DNA from: an uncultured Alphaproteobacteria bacterium
GTDB lineage: Bacteria; Pseudomonadota; Alphaproteobacteria; RF32; CAG-239
Reading direction: 5' to 3'
DNA length: 64,000 bases
Assembly (NCBI GenBank): GCA_944391445.1
Contig: CALXTL010000001.1
Coordinates: forward strand, 1-64,000
Position 1 is the stretch's first letter, and each line of letters opens with the position of its first letter. Below the pieces are notes generated by a model. It saw nothing but the letters and a program-made list of their open reading frames with translations, ran no database searches and was not told the origin of the DNA. Shown here piece by piece: positions 16,693 to 24,585 of this stretch. A program made the position numbers and the translations under genes.

Positions 16693-16710
16693 TGGAGTAT
16701 GAATCACAGC

Positions 16711-16747
16711 AAAACGGCGTTATCCCTTTGCGGGGTAACGCCGTTTT
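16711..16747. terminator. Bidirectional terminator
   Basis: A 16-bp stem from AAAACGGCGTTA (16711-16722) to TAACGCCGTTTT (16736-16747), extended by CCC/GGG around a TTTGC loop and flanked by short A and T runs. It separates the mfd side from the minus-strand gene ending at 16756. Confidence 0.85.
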
Positions 16748-16755
16748 TAATCAGA

Positions 16756-17175
16756 TCAGAAATGAGCCAGGGTATAGTCCATAAATCGGGGCAGGAGTTG
16801 TTTTTCTTTTCCTCCGGCGCGAATGTAACTATACAAAAAATACTGGCATACACGCCGCAGATCAAGCGTTTCCGCTTCTTGTGCGCGCAATTTCTTTCTT
16901 GTTCCGCTCCTCCAGGCTTTAAGATAAGACATGGTGGAGCGTTTTTTTCTTAATTTTATAATTTCATCAACTTCAGCTTGCAAAAGAAGCATTTCCTCAC
17001 AAGAAAATCTATCTTCTCGCAGAATACTGAAGTATTTTTTCGGCCGAGGCGTTTTTTGAATTTTAGTAAACAAAAAAGCCATAATTGTTTCTGGTTTTTG
17101 TTGCCAGTTGCTTGCCGTCATGACAGAAGCCAGTTCGCCCATTGTAATTTCTTCAGGGTTGATTTTTCTTTTCAT
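16756..17175 (-). CDS. Hypothetical basic protein (accessory cassette 1)
   Basis: 139 residues, no recognised family. Predicted mostly helical and lysine/arginine-rich (LRKKRSTMSYLKAWRSGTRKKLRAQ), with no signal peptide or membrane segment. It is preceded 24 bases upstream by another unknown minus-strand gene. The region before its ATG is A-rich (AAAACTAAAAAA) with no Shine-Dalgarno sequence, unlike the housekeeping genes here. A strong terminator lies directly behind it. Confidence 0.6.
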   Translation of the reverse strand: MKRKINPEEITMGELASVMTASNWQQKPETIMAFLFTKIQKTPRPKKYFSILREDRFSCEEMLLLQAEVDEIIKLRKKRSTMSYLKAWRSGTRKKLRAQEAETLDLRRVCQYFLYSYIRAGGKEKQLLPRFMDYTLAHF

Positions 17176-17199
17176 TTTTTTAGTTTTTAGTAAGTATTT

Positions 17200-17652
17200 T
17201 TATTTTTCAAAATATAATTCCGGCCGGCGCAAAACATCCTTGCACAAGTTGAAAAACTCATCAAATGTGCCGTGGCAGCGCTCCGTGTACAGGTAGCAGG
17301 CATAATGCATAATGTCGTAAACAGACATAAATTTGTGTCGGAGACGCCATAACTTAAATCTTAGCCTCTGACGACGCCAAAAACCGGTATGCTGCGCTCT
17401 GAGCATATTCAGCTCTTCTTGACGACGGAGATATTTCCGAATAAACAAAGCCGACAAAATAGCGCTTCGCCGATAATAATAACTGTCGTCAAACCAGGCC
17501 TGAAAATACATCAGATTTGTCAGGTTATGCTTCTGCTTGCGAATATCCTTAAACATCAGTTGGGCCAGTGTCTGATGAAGAATAACCTTCATGTTGTCAG
17601 ATTTGTGCAAATCAGCCAGATAAAGGATTTCAAGGGCTTTTAAAGGTTTCAT
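17200..17652 (-). CDS. Hypothetical basic protein (accessory cassette 1)
   Basis: 150 residues, no recognised family. Aromatic and arginine-rich (WRRQRLRFKLWRLRHKF; YFQAWFDDSYYYRR), predicted all-alpha and cytoplasmic. First gene of a two-gene minus-strand unit with 16756-17175. Its leader has TTATTAATTAACCC upstream of an A-rich stretch and no Shine-Dalgarno sequence. It shares that leader type with the starts at 27423 and 43496. Confidence 0.6.
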   Translation of the reverse strand: MKPLKALEILYLADLHKSDNMKVILHQTLAQLMFKDIRKQKHNLTNLMYFQAWFDDSYYYRRSAILSALFIRKYLRRQEELNMLRAQHTGFWRRQRLRFKLWRLRHKFMSVYDIMHYACYLYTERCHGTFDEFFNLCKDVLRRPELYFEK

Positions 17653-17683
17653 ATTTTCTTTGTTTTATGGGTTAATTAATAAA
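17653..17683 (-). promoter_or_regulatory. A-rich leader without Shine-Dalgarno (copy 1)
   Basis: Read on the minus strand: TTTATTAATTAACCC, ATAAAACAAAG, AAAATATG. Comparable leaders precede the minus-strand genes starting at 27423 and 43496, with the shared elements TTATTAA, AAAAC(CC) and AAAAT(AT)G. Confidence 0.4.
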
Positions 17684-17806
17684 TCTAAATAATATCTAAC
17701 TTGGAGATATAATAGACACTTTTGGACAAAAAATCAATGAAAATTTAAAAAATAATATTTACTAATCATGCAATATCGACTAACCTTGGCAATCAGAGGG
17801 GAAAAT

Positions 17807-18475
17807 ATGGCTCAAACTGCAACAAAATTTTACAATATGCTAATTCATCTCATCAAAAACAATAAGCTTTTTGAAGAGAATGTTGCAATCAAAAATGTTT
17901 GGCAGAAAGAAGGCAATACATTTCTGGATATTTATTTTTACCGCAATCGAAAATCATATGTGTTTGATGCTGTTTTTGTGCATGATATTTTGGATCTGAC
18001 CAACGAGAAATATTATAAAAATATTGAATCTTTTGTGGCAGATTTTCAGAAAAACTCGCAAGGCCCGCTATCTGAGTCGAAAGAAAGCGCGCCGGTTGTT
18101 AACCAAAACATGTTTCGCCCTCTTAAGGCAGATTTAACAATCATGACGTTTATTGCTTCCTGCTGTCATAATTATACGGGAGTCAAAAAAAATATTATTT
18201 TTGACTACATCAAGCGCAATATTCCTTCTGCAGCCAATTTATCGCAGCAATATTTGGAAACCTACATTGACAGTTATTCCCCGACGGAAAACGATTTTTA
18301 TGCCGCATTAAAGGATGTCGGAGGCAAAAAACAGGATGAAGTTGAAGAGTTGAGCCGGGAACTGATGAAAATTTGTTTGGCTGATGGTCGTTTGTCATAT
18401 CTGGAAAAAATGTATATGGCAGACCTCCTGCAAGTCCTGCGCGAGCAGGGAGTCCGGGTTGATCTTGGCGTATAA
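17807..18475 (+). CDS. Hypothetical protein with possible TerB-like C-terminal helical domain
   Basis: 222 residues. The N-terminal half is mixed (NKLFEENVAIKNVWQKEGNTFLDIYFYR). After a polar linker (about 93-110) comes an all-helical segment ending in ELMKICLADGRLSYLEKMYMADLLQVL, with the acidic residue and spacing pattern of TerB/DjlA-type domains (ADG.....E..., then L..L). That assignment is tentative. Start at 17807 rather than 17768 because AGAGGGG lies 5-6 bases upstream. Stands alone between opposing genes. Confidence 0.55.
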   Translation: MAQTATKFYNMLIHLIKNNKLFEENVAIKNVWQKEGNTFLDIYFYRNRKSYVFDAVFVHDILDLTNEKYYKNIESFVADFQKNSQGPLSESKESAPVVNQNMFRPLKADLTIMTFIASCCHNYTGVKKNIIFDYIKRNIPSAANLSQQYLETYIDSYSPTENDFYAALKDVGGKKQDEVEELSRELMKICLADGRLSYLEKMYMADLLQVLREQGVRVDLGV

Positions 18476-18536
18476 AAACGCCAAAAATTATTTTTCTCCG
18501 GTCAGGACAAGACAAAACGACATTTGAACCGGGGGC

Positions 18537-19886
18537 TTATAAAAAATATTGAATATATAAAAATGCCGTTGAAATAATGATGGTCACCAGTGTAATCGGT
18601 ACAGACCATTTCATAAATCCCAAAAAGCTGATTGGGTGGCCTTCGCGGGCGGCCATTCCGGCCACAATCACATTTGCCGAGGCGCCAATCAAAGTGGCAT
18701 TGCCGCCAAAGCATGCCCCCAGAGACAATGCCCACCATACCGGCATCATGGCTTCTCGTCCACCCATCAAAACTTCAGTCGATTGCAGCATTGGGATCAT
18801 TGTTGCCACAAAAGGGATATTGTCAATAGCGCCGGAGACCAGAGCCGAAGCCCACAAAATGAGAATGCTCGCTTTTTCGACACTGCCGCCGGTCAGCTCA
18901 ATAAATTCATGCCCCAGCAGAGACAGCACGCCGGTTACTTCCAAGCCATGCACCACAACAAACAACCCGGCAAAGAAAAAGATTGTTGTCCAGTCAACAA
19001 GAGAAAATATCTGCTCGACTTTTCGGTCTCTTTCGCCGTGATCGTTGCCGAGCGTATACAAAAACAGCAAAACCGCGCCGCCAAACATGGCAATAGTGCC
19101 GTTAGCAATATGAAAATGCTCTGCCAAAATAAAGCCGATAATAACCAAACTCAAAACACTTAAGGATTTTGTCAGTAATCCGTGGTCAGTGATGCTTTGT
19201 TTCTCATCCAGGGCCATAATTTTTTGCCGGCGTAAATTGGTTGTTACCAGATGCCGACCGAAGAAAAAATCGAAAATAATTGTCAAAACCAGCATGCATA
19301 AAATAACAATCGGCGTCAGTTCTTTCAGAAAATCCGTAAATGACAAATTCAGTGCCGAACCGATCAGAATATTCGGCGGATCGCCAATCAGGGTAGCAGT
19401 CCCGCCGAGGTTGGAGGCAAAAATTTCTGCCAGCAAAAAAGGATAGGGGGAAATTTCAAGCTTTTTTGTAATCTGAAACGTCACCGGCACAATCAGCAAA
19501 ACGGTGGTGACATTGTCTAAAAATGCCGAGAAAAAGGCCGTGACCAGCGCCAATACAATCATGATTCCGCGCGGATTTCCATGCACGGCTTTGGCCGCGC
19601 GTATGGCCACATATTGAAATAACCCGGTCTTTTCAGTAATGCCGACAATCGACATCATTCCGATCAACAAAGCCAGCGTATTAAAATCAATTCCCATAAA
19701 AGCCTGAGATTGTGTCAACACGCCGGCAAAAATCATGATTGAAGCGCCAAGCAGGGCGACAACCGCGCGGTTGAGTGTTTCCGTAAACAAGGCGATATAG
19801 GTCAAAATCATAATAACTGTTGCCAAAATTTTGGCATCCATTCCCCAAATGATCTGAGCCGTTTCCATGATGTTTTCGCCGTGCAT
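18537..19886 (-). CDS. ArsB/NhaD-type (SLC13-like) ion permease
   Basis: 449 residues with about 11-12 membrane helices. Ion transporter superfamily member: FLDNVTTVLLIVPVT, then SNLGGTATLIGDPPN, and in the second half AIDNIPFVATMIP and LGACFGGNATLIGASAN. These are the two inverted-repeat signature loops of ArsB/P-protein/NhaD relatives. The substrate (arsenite, Na+/H+ or a dicarboxylate) cannot be read from sequence. ATG 19886 is chosen because GAGGTG lies 4 bases upstream. The 490-base upstream region contains three hairpin/U-tract structures, one about 100 bases before the start, so attenuation is possible. Confidence 0.85.
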   Translation of the reverse strand: MHGENIMETAQIIWGMDAKILATVIMILTYIALFTETLNRAVVALLGASIMIFAGVLTQSQAFMGIDFNTLALLIGMMSIVGITEKTGLFQYVAIRAAKAVHGNPRGIMIVLALVTAFFSAFLDNVTTVLLIVPVTFQITKKLEISPYPFLLAEIFASNLGGTATLIGDPPNILIGSALNLSFTDFLKELTPIVILCMLVLTIIFDFFFGRHLVTTNLRRQKIMALDEKQSITDHGLLTKSLSVLSLVIIGFILAEHFHIANGTIAMFGGAVLLFLYTLGNDHGERDRKVEQIFSLVDWTTIFFFAGLFVVVHGLEVTGVLSLLGHEFIELTGGSVEKASILILWASALVSGAIDNIPFVATMIPMLQSTEVLMGGREAMMPVWWALSLGACFGGNATLIGASANVIVAGMAAREGHPISFLGFMKWSVPITLVTIIISTAFLYIQYFL

Positions 19887-19942
19887 GCGTCACCTCGCAA
19901 TTTCTGTCAATTTTCATACAATATAGTCATTAATTGACTAAT

Positions 19943-20061
19943 ATTATCTTAAAAGATGAATTTTTTACACAGTATAACTGTAATTAAGACATAAAAAAAG
20001 CTTAGCGCTTCACAGCGGTAAGCTTCGAGTACCTATGGAAACACCTATTATCTTAAAAGAT
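19943..20061. repeat. Two copies of a 15-base semi-palindrome flanking a terminator
   Basis: ATTATCTTAAAAGAT occurs at 19943-19957 and 20047-20061 (ATCTT/AAGAT arms). One copy lies on each side of the hairpin at 19998-20025, upstream of the ArsB/NhaD-type gene. Possible regulator sites. Confidence 0.5.
19993..20025 (-). terminator. Hairpin C: intrinsic terminator in the trmJ-permease intergenic region
   Basis: On the minus strand AAGCTTA (20025-20019) pairs with TAAGCTT (20004-19998), with an inner CGC/GCG pairing. Seven U residues (19999-19993) follow. It is the last of three stem plus U-tract elements read from trmJ toward the permease. Confidence 0.75.
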
Positions 20062-20075
20062 AAATAGATTCAATT

Positions 20076-20142
20076 AAAAAGCTCCGATCCGAAAATTGCT
20101 TAATTATATCGGGGGCCCGAAAAAGCAAAATCGAACCGGAGC
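20076..20142 (-). ncRNA. Hairpin B: long irregular stem-loop with U tail, possible small RNA end
   Basis: Three nested pairings: GCTCCG (20081-20086)/CGGAGC (20137-20142), TTGCTT (20096-20101)/AAGCAA (20123-20128) and TCGGG (20109-20113)/CCCGA (20116-20120). On the minus strand the stem is followed by UUUUU (20080-20076). No coding potential. No RNA family recognised. Confidence 0.4.
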
Positions 20143-20159
20143 AACATAACACAGAGATT

Positions 20160-20212
20160 CAAAAACAAAAAACCGGGATACATTGTCTTAAGGTATGAAA
20201 TTCTGACCCGGT
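20160..20212 (-). terminator. Hairpin A: stem-loop with U tract downstream of trmJ
   Basis: ACCGGG (minus strand, from 20212) pairs with CCCGGT (to 20172), with an inner ATAC/GTAT pairing, followed by UUUUUUGUUUUU. It may terminate trmJ or belong to a structured RNA. The loop contains ATTTCATACC, faintly like 6S RNA, but the long closing helix of 6S is absent. Confidence 0.5.
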
Positions 20213-20377
20213 CGTCTCAAATACTTCAAAGTCATGGCAGTTTTTGAAATTTCCTCAGCATTATGTTTTATATTAGATTAAATTAATAGTTTTTTAATTA
20301 TATTGTGATGTGCACAATACAGCACAATCCAATCCAATTGTCAACAAAATTTTCAAAAAAAATTTTTTTGTCAAATC

Positions 20378-21103
20378 TTAACGGCGATTCAAATGATTAA
20401 TAACGCCGTAAAGGGTGTTCAACTCTTGTTCGGTCAGGGCATTGCGCATAAAAATATTGCGCAAATTGATGATAAGTTTATCCCTGCGTTCGTCGGATTT
20501 GAAATTGCCGCAATCTGCCATCAGAGATTCGATATATTCACAAAATTTGAGAACTTTACCGCGTTCGGCCGGAACGGAGTGGTTGGTTACCAGCGTTTCT
20601 TCCGCTTGTGTTATACGGGTTTTAAAAATTTCGTAGCCAATTAGCAAGACTGCCTGAGACAAATTAAGCGAGCAGTGCTTGGGATTAAGCGGAATATTGA
20701 TAATGCCATCCGCCAGACAGATATCATGATTGGTCAGGCCTGTTCGCTCCGGGCCAAACAAAACACCGCAGCGGCTGCCGGTCTCACCCAGGGAAAACAT
20801 CTTATTCGCCGCATATTCAGCACTCAGAACCGATTTTGTCTGATCCCGATGACGTGCGGTTGTTGCCAGCGTAAAGTTCAGGTCGGCAACAGCCTCCTCA
20901 GTTGAGGCGTACAAACGAGCCTGATAAAGAATTTCTTCGGCATTGGAAGAGGCTGCAACAGCTTTGTCTCCGACATGATTTTCCCGCGGGTTGACCAGGC
21001 GCAGCTCAGATAAACCGCAGTTCATCATGGCACGGGCTGCCATGCCGACATTTTCGGCCAACTGCGGTTCAACCAGAATAATCACGGGGAGAGCAGAGGA
21101 CAT
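20378..21103 (-). CDS. trmJ: tRNA 2'-O-methyltransferase, TrmJ/SpoU family
   Basis: 241 residues. A SPOUT knotted methyltransferase that methylates the 2'-OH of residue 32 in tRNAs in characterised TrmJ. Motifs: EPQLAENVGMAARAMMNCG (motif 1), LFGPERTGLTN (motif 2) and IPLNPKHCSLNLSQAV (motif 3). The C-terminal extension has a TrmJ-like helical region. It is the last gene of a minus-strand run cysE, two exported unknowns and trmJ, starting 11 bases after the preceding stop. Confidence 0.9.
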   Translation of the reverse strand: MSSALPVIILVEPQLAENVGMAARAMMNCGLSELRLVNPRENHVGDKAVAASSNAEEILYQARLYASTEEAVADLNFTLATTARHRDQTKSVLSAEYAANKMFSLGETGSRCGVLFGPERTGLTNHDICLADGIINIPLNPKHCSLNLSQAVLLIGYEIFKTRITQAEETLVTNHSVPAERGKVLKFCEYIESLMADCGNFKSDERRDKLIINLRNIFMRNALTEQELNTLYGVINHLNRR

Positions 21104-21114
21104 TTTTTATCTCA

Positions 21115-21609
21115 TTATCGAATGTTCATAGAGCGATCAAGCGGTGCCACCAGTTTGTCTTGCATATAGCGCCAAACATCTTCTTTTGAAGCAGGATTAA
21201 CGCGCGGTTCTTCAAGCTTAATCTGTTGATCTTCAGGCAGGTTCAAATTTTGCCGCCGGGTTTGAATTTTCTGAAATTCATGCAAAATACCGACCAATTC
21301 GCGTCTTTCTCTGACCGAAGATTTGTCGACATCGGAAATAATTTCTTTAACCAAAGGCTTTTTGACGGCGGCTTTTTGTTCGGGTGTCATGCTGGCCGGT
21401 GCGGCTTCTTCCTGGCCGGCAAGTTGTTCTAAAACGTCATTCCCTGTTATTTTCGGCTCAATCTCAAGAGCTGCCGGCTTTGTTGCCGGAACAGCTTCTG
21501 TTTGAATCTGCGATTCGGCCTGCAAAGGCTTAGGCGATAGCATCTGTGCTTCCGCTTTCAGGGAAGCCGCAGCCAATACAAAAGAAAAAAACAAAAATGG
21601 CAGTTTCAT
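21115..21609 (-). CDS. Exported protein of unknown function
   Basis: 164 residues with a signal peptide (MKLPFLFFSFVLAAASLKAEAQ), then a proline/glutamate/alanine-rich low-complexity part (about 25-80) and a basic helical end (ERRELVGILHEFQKIQTRRQNL). Start at ATG 21609, with GAGG 6 bases upstream inside the end of the preceding gene; the TTG two codons earlier is less likely. Its close spacing with 21622-22209 and trmJ suggests one transcript. No family recognised. Confidence 0.65.
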   Translation of the reverse strand: MKLPFLFFSFVLAAASLKAEAQMLSPKPLQAESQIQTEAVPATKPAALEIEPKITGNDVLEQLAGQEEAAPASMTPEQKAAVKKPLVKEIISDVDKSSVRERRELVGILHEFQKIQTRRQNLNLPEDQQIKLEEPRVNPASKEDVWRYMQDKLVAPLDRSMNIR

Positions 21610-21621
21610 GCACAACCTCGG

Positions 21622-22209
21622 CTAATCGGTAGAGAGAATATCGAGGCTGTTAAACAAGATATTTTCCATATCCAGCCCGGATTGGTCCTCAACAATATCA
21701 AGCATGCCTGAAAACATCGTGTCAAAGGGGTTGTTTTGATGCCCAAGACCGTCGTAGGCATCCCGCAGATAACGGCGGTATGCATTGGGCATGTTTTTAA
21801 TCTTTTCATCATAGCCGTCGGGGATTTTATAGCCGAGATCGCGTAAATGCTGGGTCGCCACCAGCATATTATGTCGGTTGACTTCAGGGGCAATCATTTC
21901 CTGGCCGGTGGCTGTGCCGTAAGTCGTTGCTTCGCCGATATAATTCAGTTTTCCGTGTTGGCCGCTGCCGCGCCAGGTAGTAATCCCGCTTTTGTCACGG
22001 GCGCGCGCCCAGGGATCAACCGGCAGTATATCGCCGCCGTTGGCCGTGTTGTCATAAACCGGAGCTTGTGTTGCGTCGGTATTGGCCACGTTATTACCCA
22101 TGTAGCCGTCATTCGGATTAATTTCCCAGGGGTTGGCCGGCAGCTGAGCCATAGCGGCTGACGCTGTTAAAAATACCACTGCCCCGGATAAATATGCCCA
22201 TTTCTTCAT
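21622..22209 (-). CDS. Exported protein of unknown function
   Basis: 195 residues with a clear signal peptide (MKKWAYLSGAVVFLTASAAMAQ). The mature part is asparagine/aspartate-rich at first (NPWEINPNDGYMGNN, with a second NP/DPW motif at about 64), then helical (NMPNAYRRYLRDAYDG) with an acidic tail. No known domain seen. It ends 12 bases before the start of a second exported unknown, and the two may work together in the periplasm. Confidence 0.7.
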   Translation of the reverse strand: MKKWAYLSGAVVFLTASAAMAQLPANPWEINPNDGYMGNNVANTDATQAPVYDNTANGGDILPVDPWARARDKSGITTWRGSGQHGKLNYIGEATTYGTATGQEMIAPEVNRHNMLVATQHLRDLGYKIPDGYDEKIKNMPNAYRRYLRDAYDGLGHQNNPFDTMFSGMLDIVEDQSGLDMENILFNSLDILSTD

Positions 22210-22301
22210 TTCGGCCCTCCCGAACTTGGTCCTTCTGTTATTATCATACTACATAAACTAGCAGAATAATAGTTACAAAATTGTTATAATTTTTGAAAAT
22301 A

Positions 22302-22976
22302 TTATTCGGAATCTTTTGTTTCCAAGTCTTTGCGCAATTTTCGCACTTCTTGACGCAATTGTTCAATCTCGCGTTCAATCGGGTCTTTGTCGCCGGCGCA
22401 AACGCCATAGGCGGTAAATTGGAAAGATTTTTGCAGTTTCTGCTCGACTTTATGAGCCGGCACGCCGACCACGGTTTGGTCTGGTGACACATCTTTGAGC
22501 ACAACCGCATTGGCGCCGATTTTGCTGTTTGCGCCGATATTGATTGGCCCCAGAACTTGTGCTCCGGCGCCGACGATAACGCCGTTGCCGAGGGTGGGGT
22601 GGCGTTTGGTGGTAATTTTTCCGTTTTTATCAAAAACGGTGGCGCCGCCGAGTGTCACCCCGTGATATAAGGTAACATTGTCACCTATATCAGATGTTTC
22701 GCCGATTACCACGCCCATGCCGTGATCAATGAAAAATCCTTTGCCGATTCGTGCGCCGGGATGAATTTCAACGCCGGTCAGAAAACGGACAATTTGCGAT
22801 AAAAAGCGCGCCGTCAGCCGCCAGCCTTTTTTCCATAATAAATGAGTTGCCCGATAGGCAATAATAGCGTGCAGACCCGATGAGCAAAGCAGAGCTTCTG
22901 TGCGGCTCCTCGTGGCGGGATCGCGGGCGGTGACGGCATCAATGTCCGCAAGAATCATCTTGAATTTTGAATCCAT
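22302..22976 (-). CDS. cysE: Serine O-acetyltransferase
   Basis: 224 residues, the short EpsC-like form. Acetylates L-serine with acetyl-CoA as the first step of cysteine biosynthesis. The N-terminal helical part ([17 protein letters not shown]) is followed by a left-handed beta-helix of hexapeptide repeats. The catalytic region has [11 protein letters not shown] and YHGVTLGG, then [20 protein letters not shown]. The C-terminal tail is a charged coiled helix ([19 protein letters not shown]) instead of the classical inhibitory tail. First gene of the minus-strand run to trmJ. Confidence 0.93.
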   Translation of the reverse strand: MDSKFKMILADIDAVTARDPATRSRTEALLCSSGLHAIIAYRATHLLWKKGWRLTARFLSQIVRFLTGVEIHPGARIGKGFFIDHGMGVVIGETSDIGDNVTLYHGVTLGGATVFDKNGKITTKRHPTLGNGVIVGAGAQVLGPINIGANSKIGANAVVLKDVSPDQTVVGVPAHKVEQKLQKSFQFTAYGVCAGDKDPIEREIEQLRQEVRKLRKDLETKDSE

Positions 22977-23064
22977 TTTATGCTACATTTCCTCAAAATG
23001 TTAACGATTTGTACAATATATTCATTATATAATATCAAAAGTTCTAAATTTAGGTTAAAAGATT

Positions 23065-23838
23065 ATGACAGAGGTAATATTCAACGGGCATGCCGGCCGT
23101 TTGGAAGGGCGCTACCACCAGAGCGACAACCCGGCCGCGCCGATTGCTTTAATCCTGCATCCGCACCCGCAGTATGGCGGCACAATGAACAATAAGGTTG
23201 TCTACACTTTGTTCAGTGTTTTTCAAAATCTCGGCTTCTCGGTTTTGCGATTTAATTTTCGCAGCGTCGGCCGCTCGCAAGGGAATTTTGAGGATGGTCC
23301 CGGAGAGCTTTCCGACGCGACCGTGGCGCTTGACTGGCTTCAGTCGGTTAATCCTGAAGCGCGTCAGTGTTGGATCGCCGGCTACTCTTTTGGGGCCTGG
23401 ATCGGGTTGCAGTTGTTAATGCGCCGGCCGGATATTAATAATTTTATTGCCGTGTCGCCGCCGGCCAATGAGAAAGATTTTTCTTTTCTGGCGCCTTGTC
23501 CGACATCCGGGCTGATCACGCAGGGCTGCAGCGATGAGATTGTCGCCCCGGCAAGCGTGACGGCGCTGGTCAAAAGGCTTAACACCCAGCGTAATGTTTC
23601 CGTCGCTTATGCCATGGTTGAAGAGGCAGATCATATGTATAATAATCACTTGGTGGATCTATACAAAATTGCCGGCAATTATATTATTGACGCGATGAAA
23701 AAGAAAACGCCCGCCAAGAAACGCCGCGGCCGCCGCAAAAAGAACGATGCCGAAGAGGGGATGGAAGAGGAAACCATGCTGCTTGAGGCCGATGATGCTG
23801 CTGATGATTTTGAAGACGACATCTCTGAGGAAGAATAG
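23065..23838 (+). CDS. Alpha/beta hydrolase with charged C-terminal tail
   Basis: 257 residues. COG2945-like hydrolase widespread in alphaproteobacteria: an early HPHPQYGGTMNNKV loop, FNFRSVGRSQG, the nucleophile elbow GYSFGAW and a late catalytic-histidine region EEADHMYNNH. Substrate unknown. The last ~45 residues are unusual for the fold: a lysine/arginine block (KKKTPAKKRRGRRKKN) followed by a very acidic end. A terminator follows at once, so this is a single-gene transcript. Confidence 0.85.
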   Translation: MTEVIFNGHAGRLEGRYHQSDNPAAPIALILHPHPQYGGTMNNKVVYTLFSVFQNLGFSVLRFNFRSVGRSQGNFEDGPGELSDATVALDWLQSVNPEARQCWIAGYSFGAWIGLQLLMRRPDINNFIAVSPPANEKDFSFLAPCPTSGLITQGCSDEIVAPASVTALVKRLNTQRNVSVAYAMVEEADHMYNNHLVDLYKIAGNYIIDAMKKKTPAKKRRGRRKKNDAEEGMEEETMLLEADDAADDFEDDISEEE

Positions 23839-23844
23839 CTGCAT

Positions 23845-23871
23845 AAAGCCCGCAGAAGCGGGCTTTATTTT
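23845..23871 (+). terminator. Intrinsic terminator of the alpha/beta hydrolase gene
   Basis: AAAGCCCGC (23845-23853), AGAA loop, GCGGGCTTT (23858-23866), then ATTTTT. Confidence 0.9.
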
Positions 23872-23888
23872 TGCAAAAATATCAGGGG

Positions 23889-24107
23889 TTAGTATGTCTG
23901 TAAGGAATCTTGCAGCTGTTTCAAAATATAAACGCGGATAGCGCTGGATAAATTAAGACTCGTGCGCGAAGCGTCAATCTCTGTGACAAGTCGGTTAATG
24001 CTTTTATTTTGTTTGGCCGCAAGCTCTTTAAGAGCTTCATAAAACTCTTCTTCCAGACAGATGCTGGTAGAATGCCGCCCGGCAATGACAATCGAAAGTT
24101 TACGCAT
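23889..24107 (-). CDS. Ribbon-helix-helix domain protein
   Basis: 72 residues: MRKLSIVIAGRHSTSICLE followed by two helices (EEFYEALKELAAKQN; INRLVTEIDA). This matches the RHH_4 type small DNA-binding-like proteins of alphaproteobacteria. The ATG at 24107 is preferred over a 26-codon extension that lies inside sspB. It overlaps the end of sspB by 8 bases, a typical alphaproteobacterial neighbour. Targets unknown. Confidence 0.8.
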   Translation of the reverse strand: MRKLSIVIAGRHSTSICLEEEFYEALKELAAKQNKSINRLVTEIDASRTSLNLSSAIRVYILKQLQDSLQTY

Positions 24108-24564
24108 GCTTTTTGCGGTATTCATCAATAGAGACAACCGTGGCTGTTCCGGAGATTTTGGGTGTTTCTTTGGATTCTTCCTCACCCGTCAGAGAGAAAT
24201 TATCGTCGCTGCTGCCGAAGCTTAAAGCAAATTTGGCATAAGGATCGGCAAAATAGGTAATGGCATCATAAGGAATACGCAAGGTTTGCGGCACCCCGCC
24301 GAAGGAAAGATCAACTTCAAAATAGGTTGCCCCGATCATCAGATTGGCAAATTGATGCTGTAAGACGATGGTCATTTCTTCCGGATACTGGTTCAAAAGT
24401 TGGGAAGAAAGCCGTGCCGCCGGATGAGAGGTCTTAAAAGTGATATAGAAATGATGTTCGCCGGGCAGACCTTCTTCCGCCGCGATTTTCAAGGCTTCAA
24501 CCACAACATATTTGAGTGATTTTTCAACCAGTTTGTCATAATTAATTTCCAGTTCTCTGTCCAT
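24100..24564 (-). CDS. sspB: SspB, ClpXP adaptor for ssrA-tagged proteins (alpha type)
   Basis: 154-155 residues. Tethers tmRNA-tagged proteins to ClpXP. Recognised by HHFYITFKTSHPAARLS, YPEEMTIVLQHQFANL, FEVDLSFGG and TLRIPYDAITYFADPYAKFAL, the SspB-alpha fold. An acidic linker then leads to a C-terminal VVSIDEYRKK, the presumed ClpX-docking tail. ATG 24564 has AAGGA upstream. It starts only 22 bases after the terminator of the tmRNA gene, placing tag and adaptor side by side. Confidence 0.9.
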   Translation of the reverse strand: MDRELEINYDKLVEKSLKYVVVEALKIAAEEGLPGEHHFYITFKTSHPAARLSSQLLNQYPEEMTIVLQHQFANLMIGATYFEVDLSFGGVPQTLRIPYDAITYFADPYAKFALSFGSSDDNFSLTGEEESKETPKISGTATVVSIDEYRKKHA

Positions 24565-24585
24565 TTCAGCATCCTTTTTCAGAGT

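Noticed and set aside
20081..20212. 6S RNA
   Set aside because: ATTTCATACC followed by AAGACAATGT loosely recalls the 6S bubble region, but the long closing helix pairing the 5' and 3' ends is absent. Instead there are two separate hairpins with U tails.
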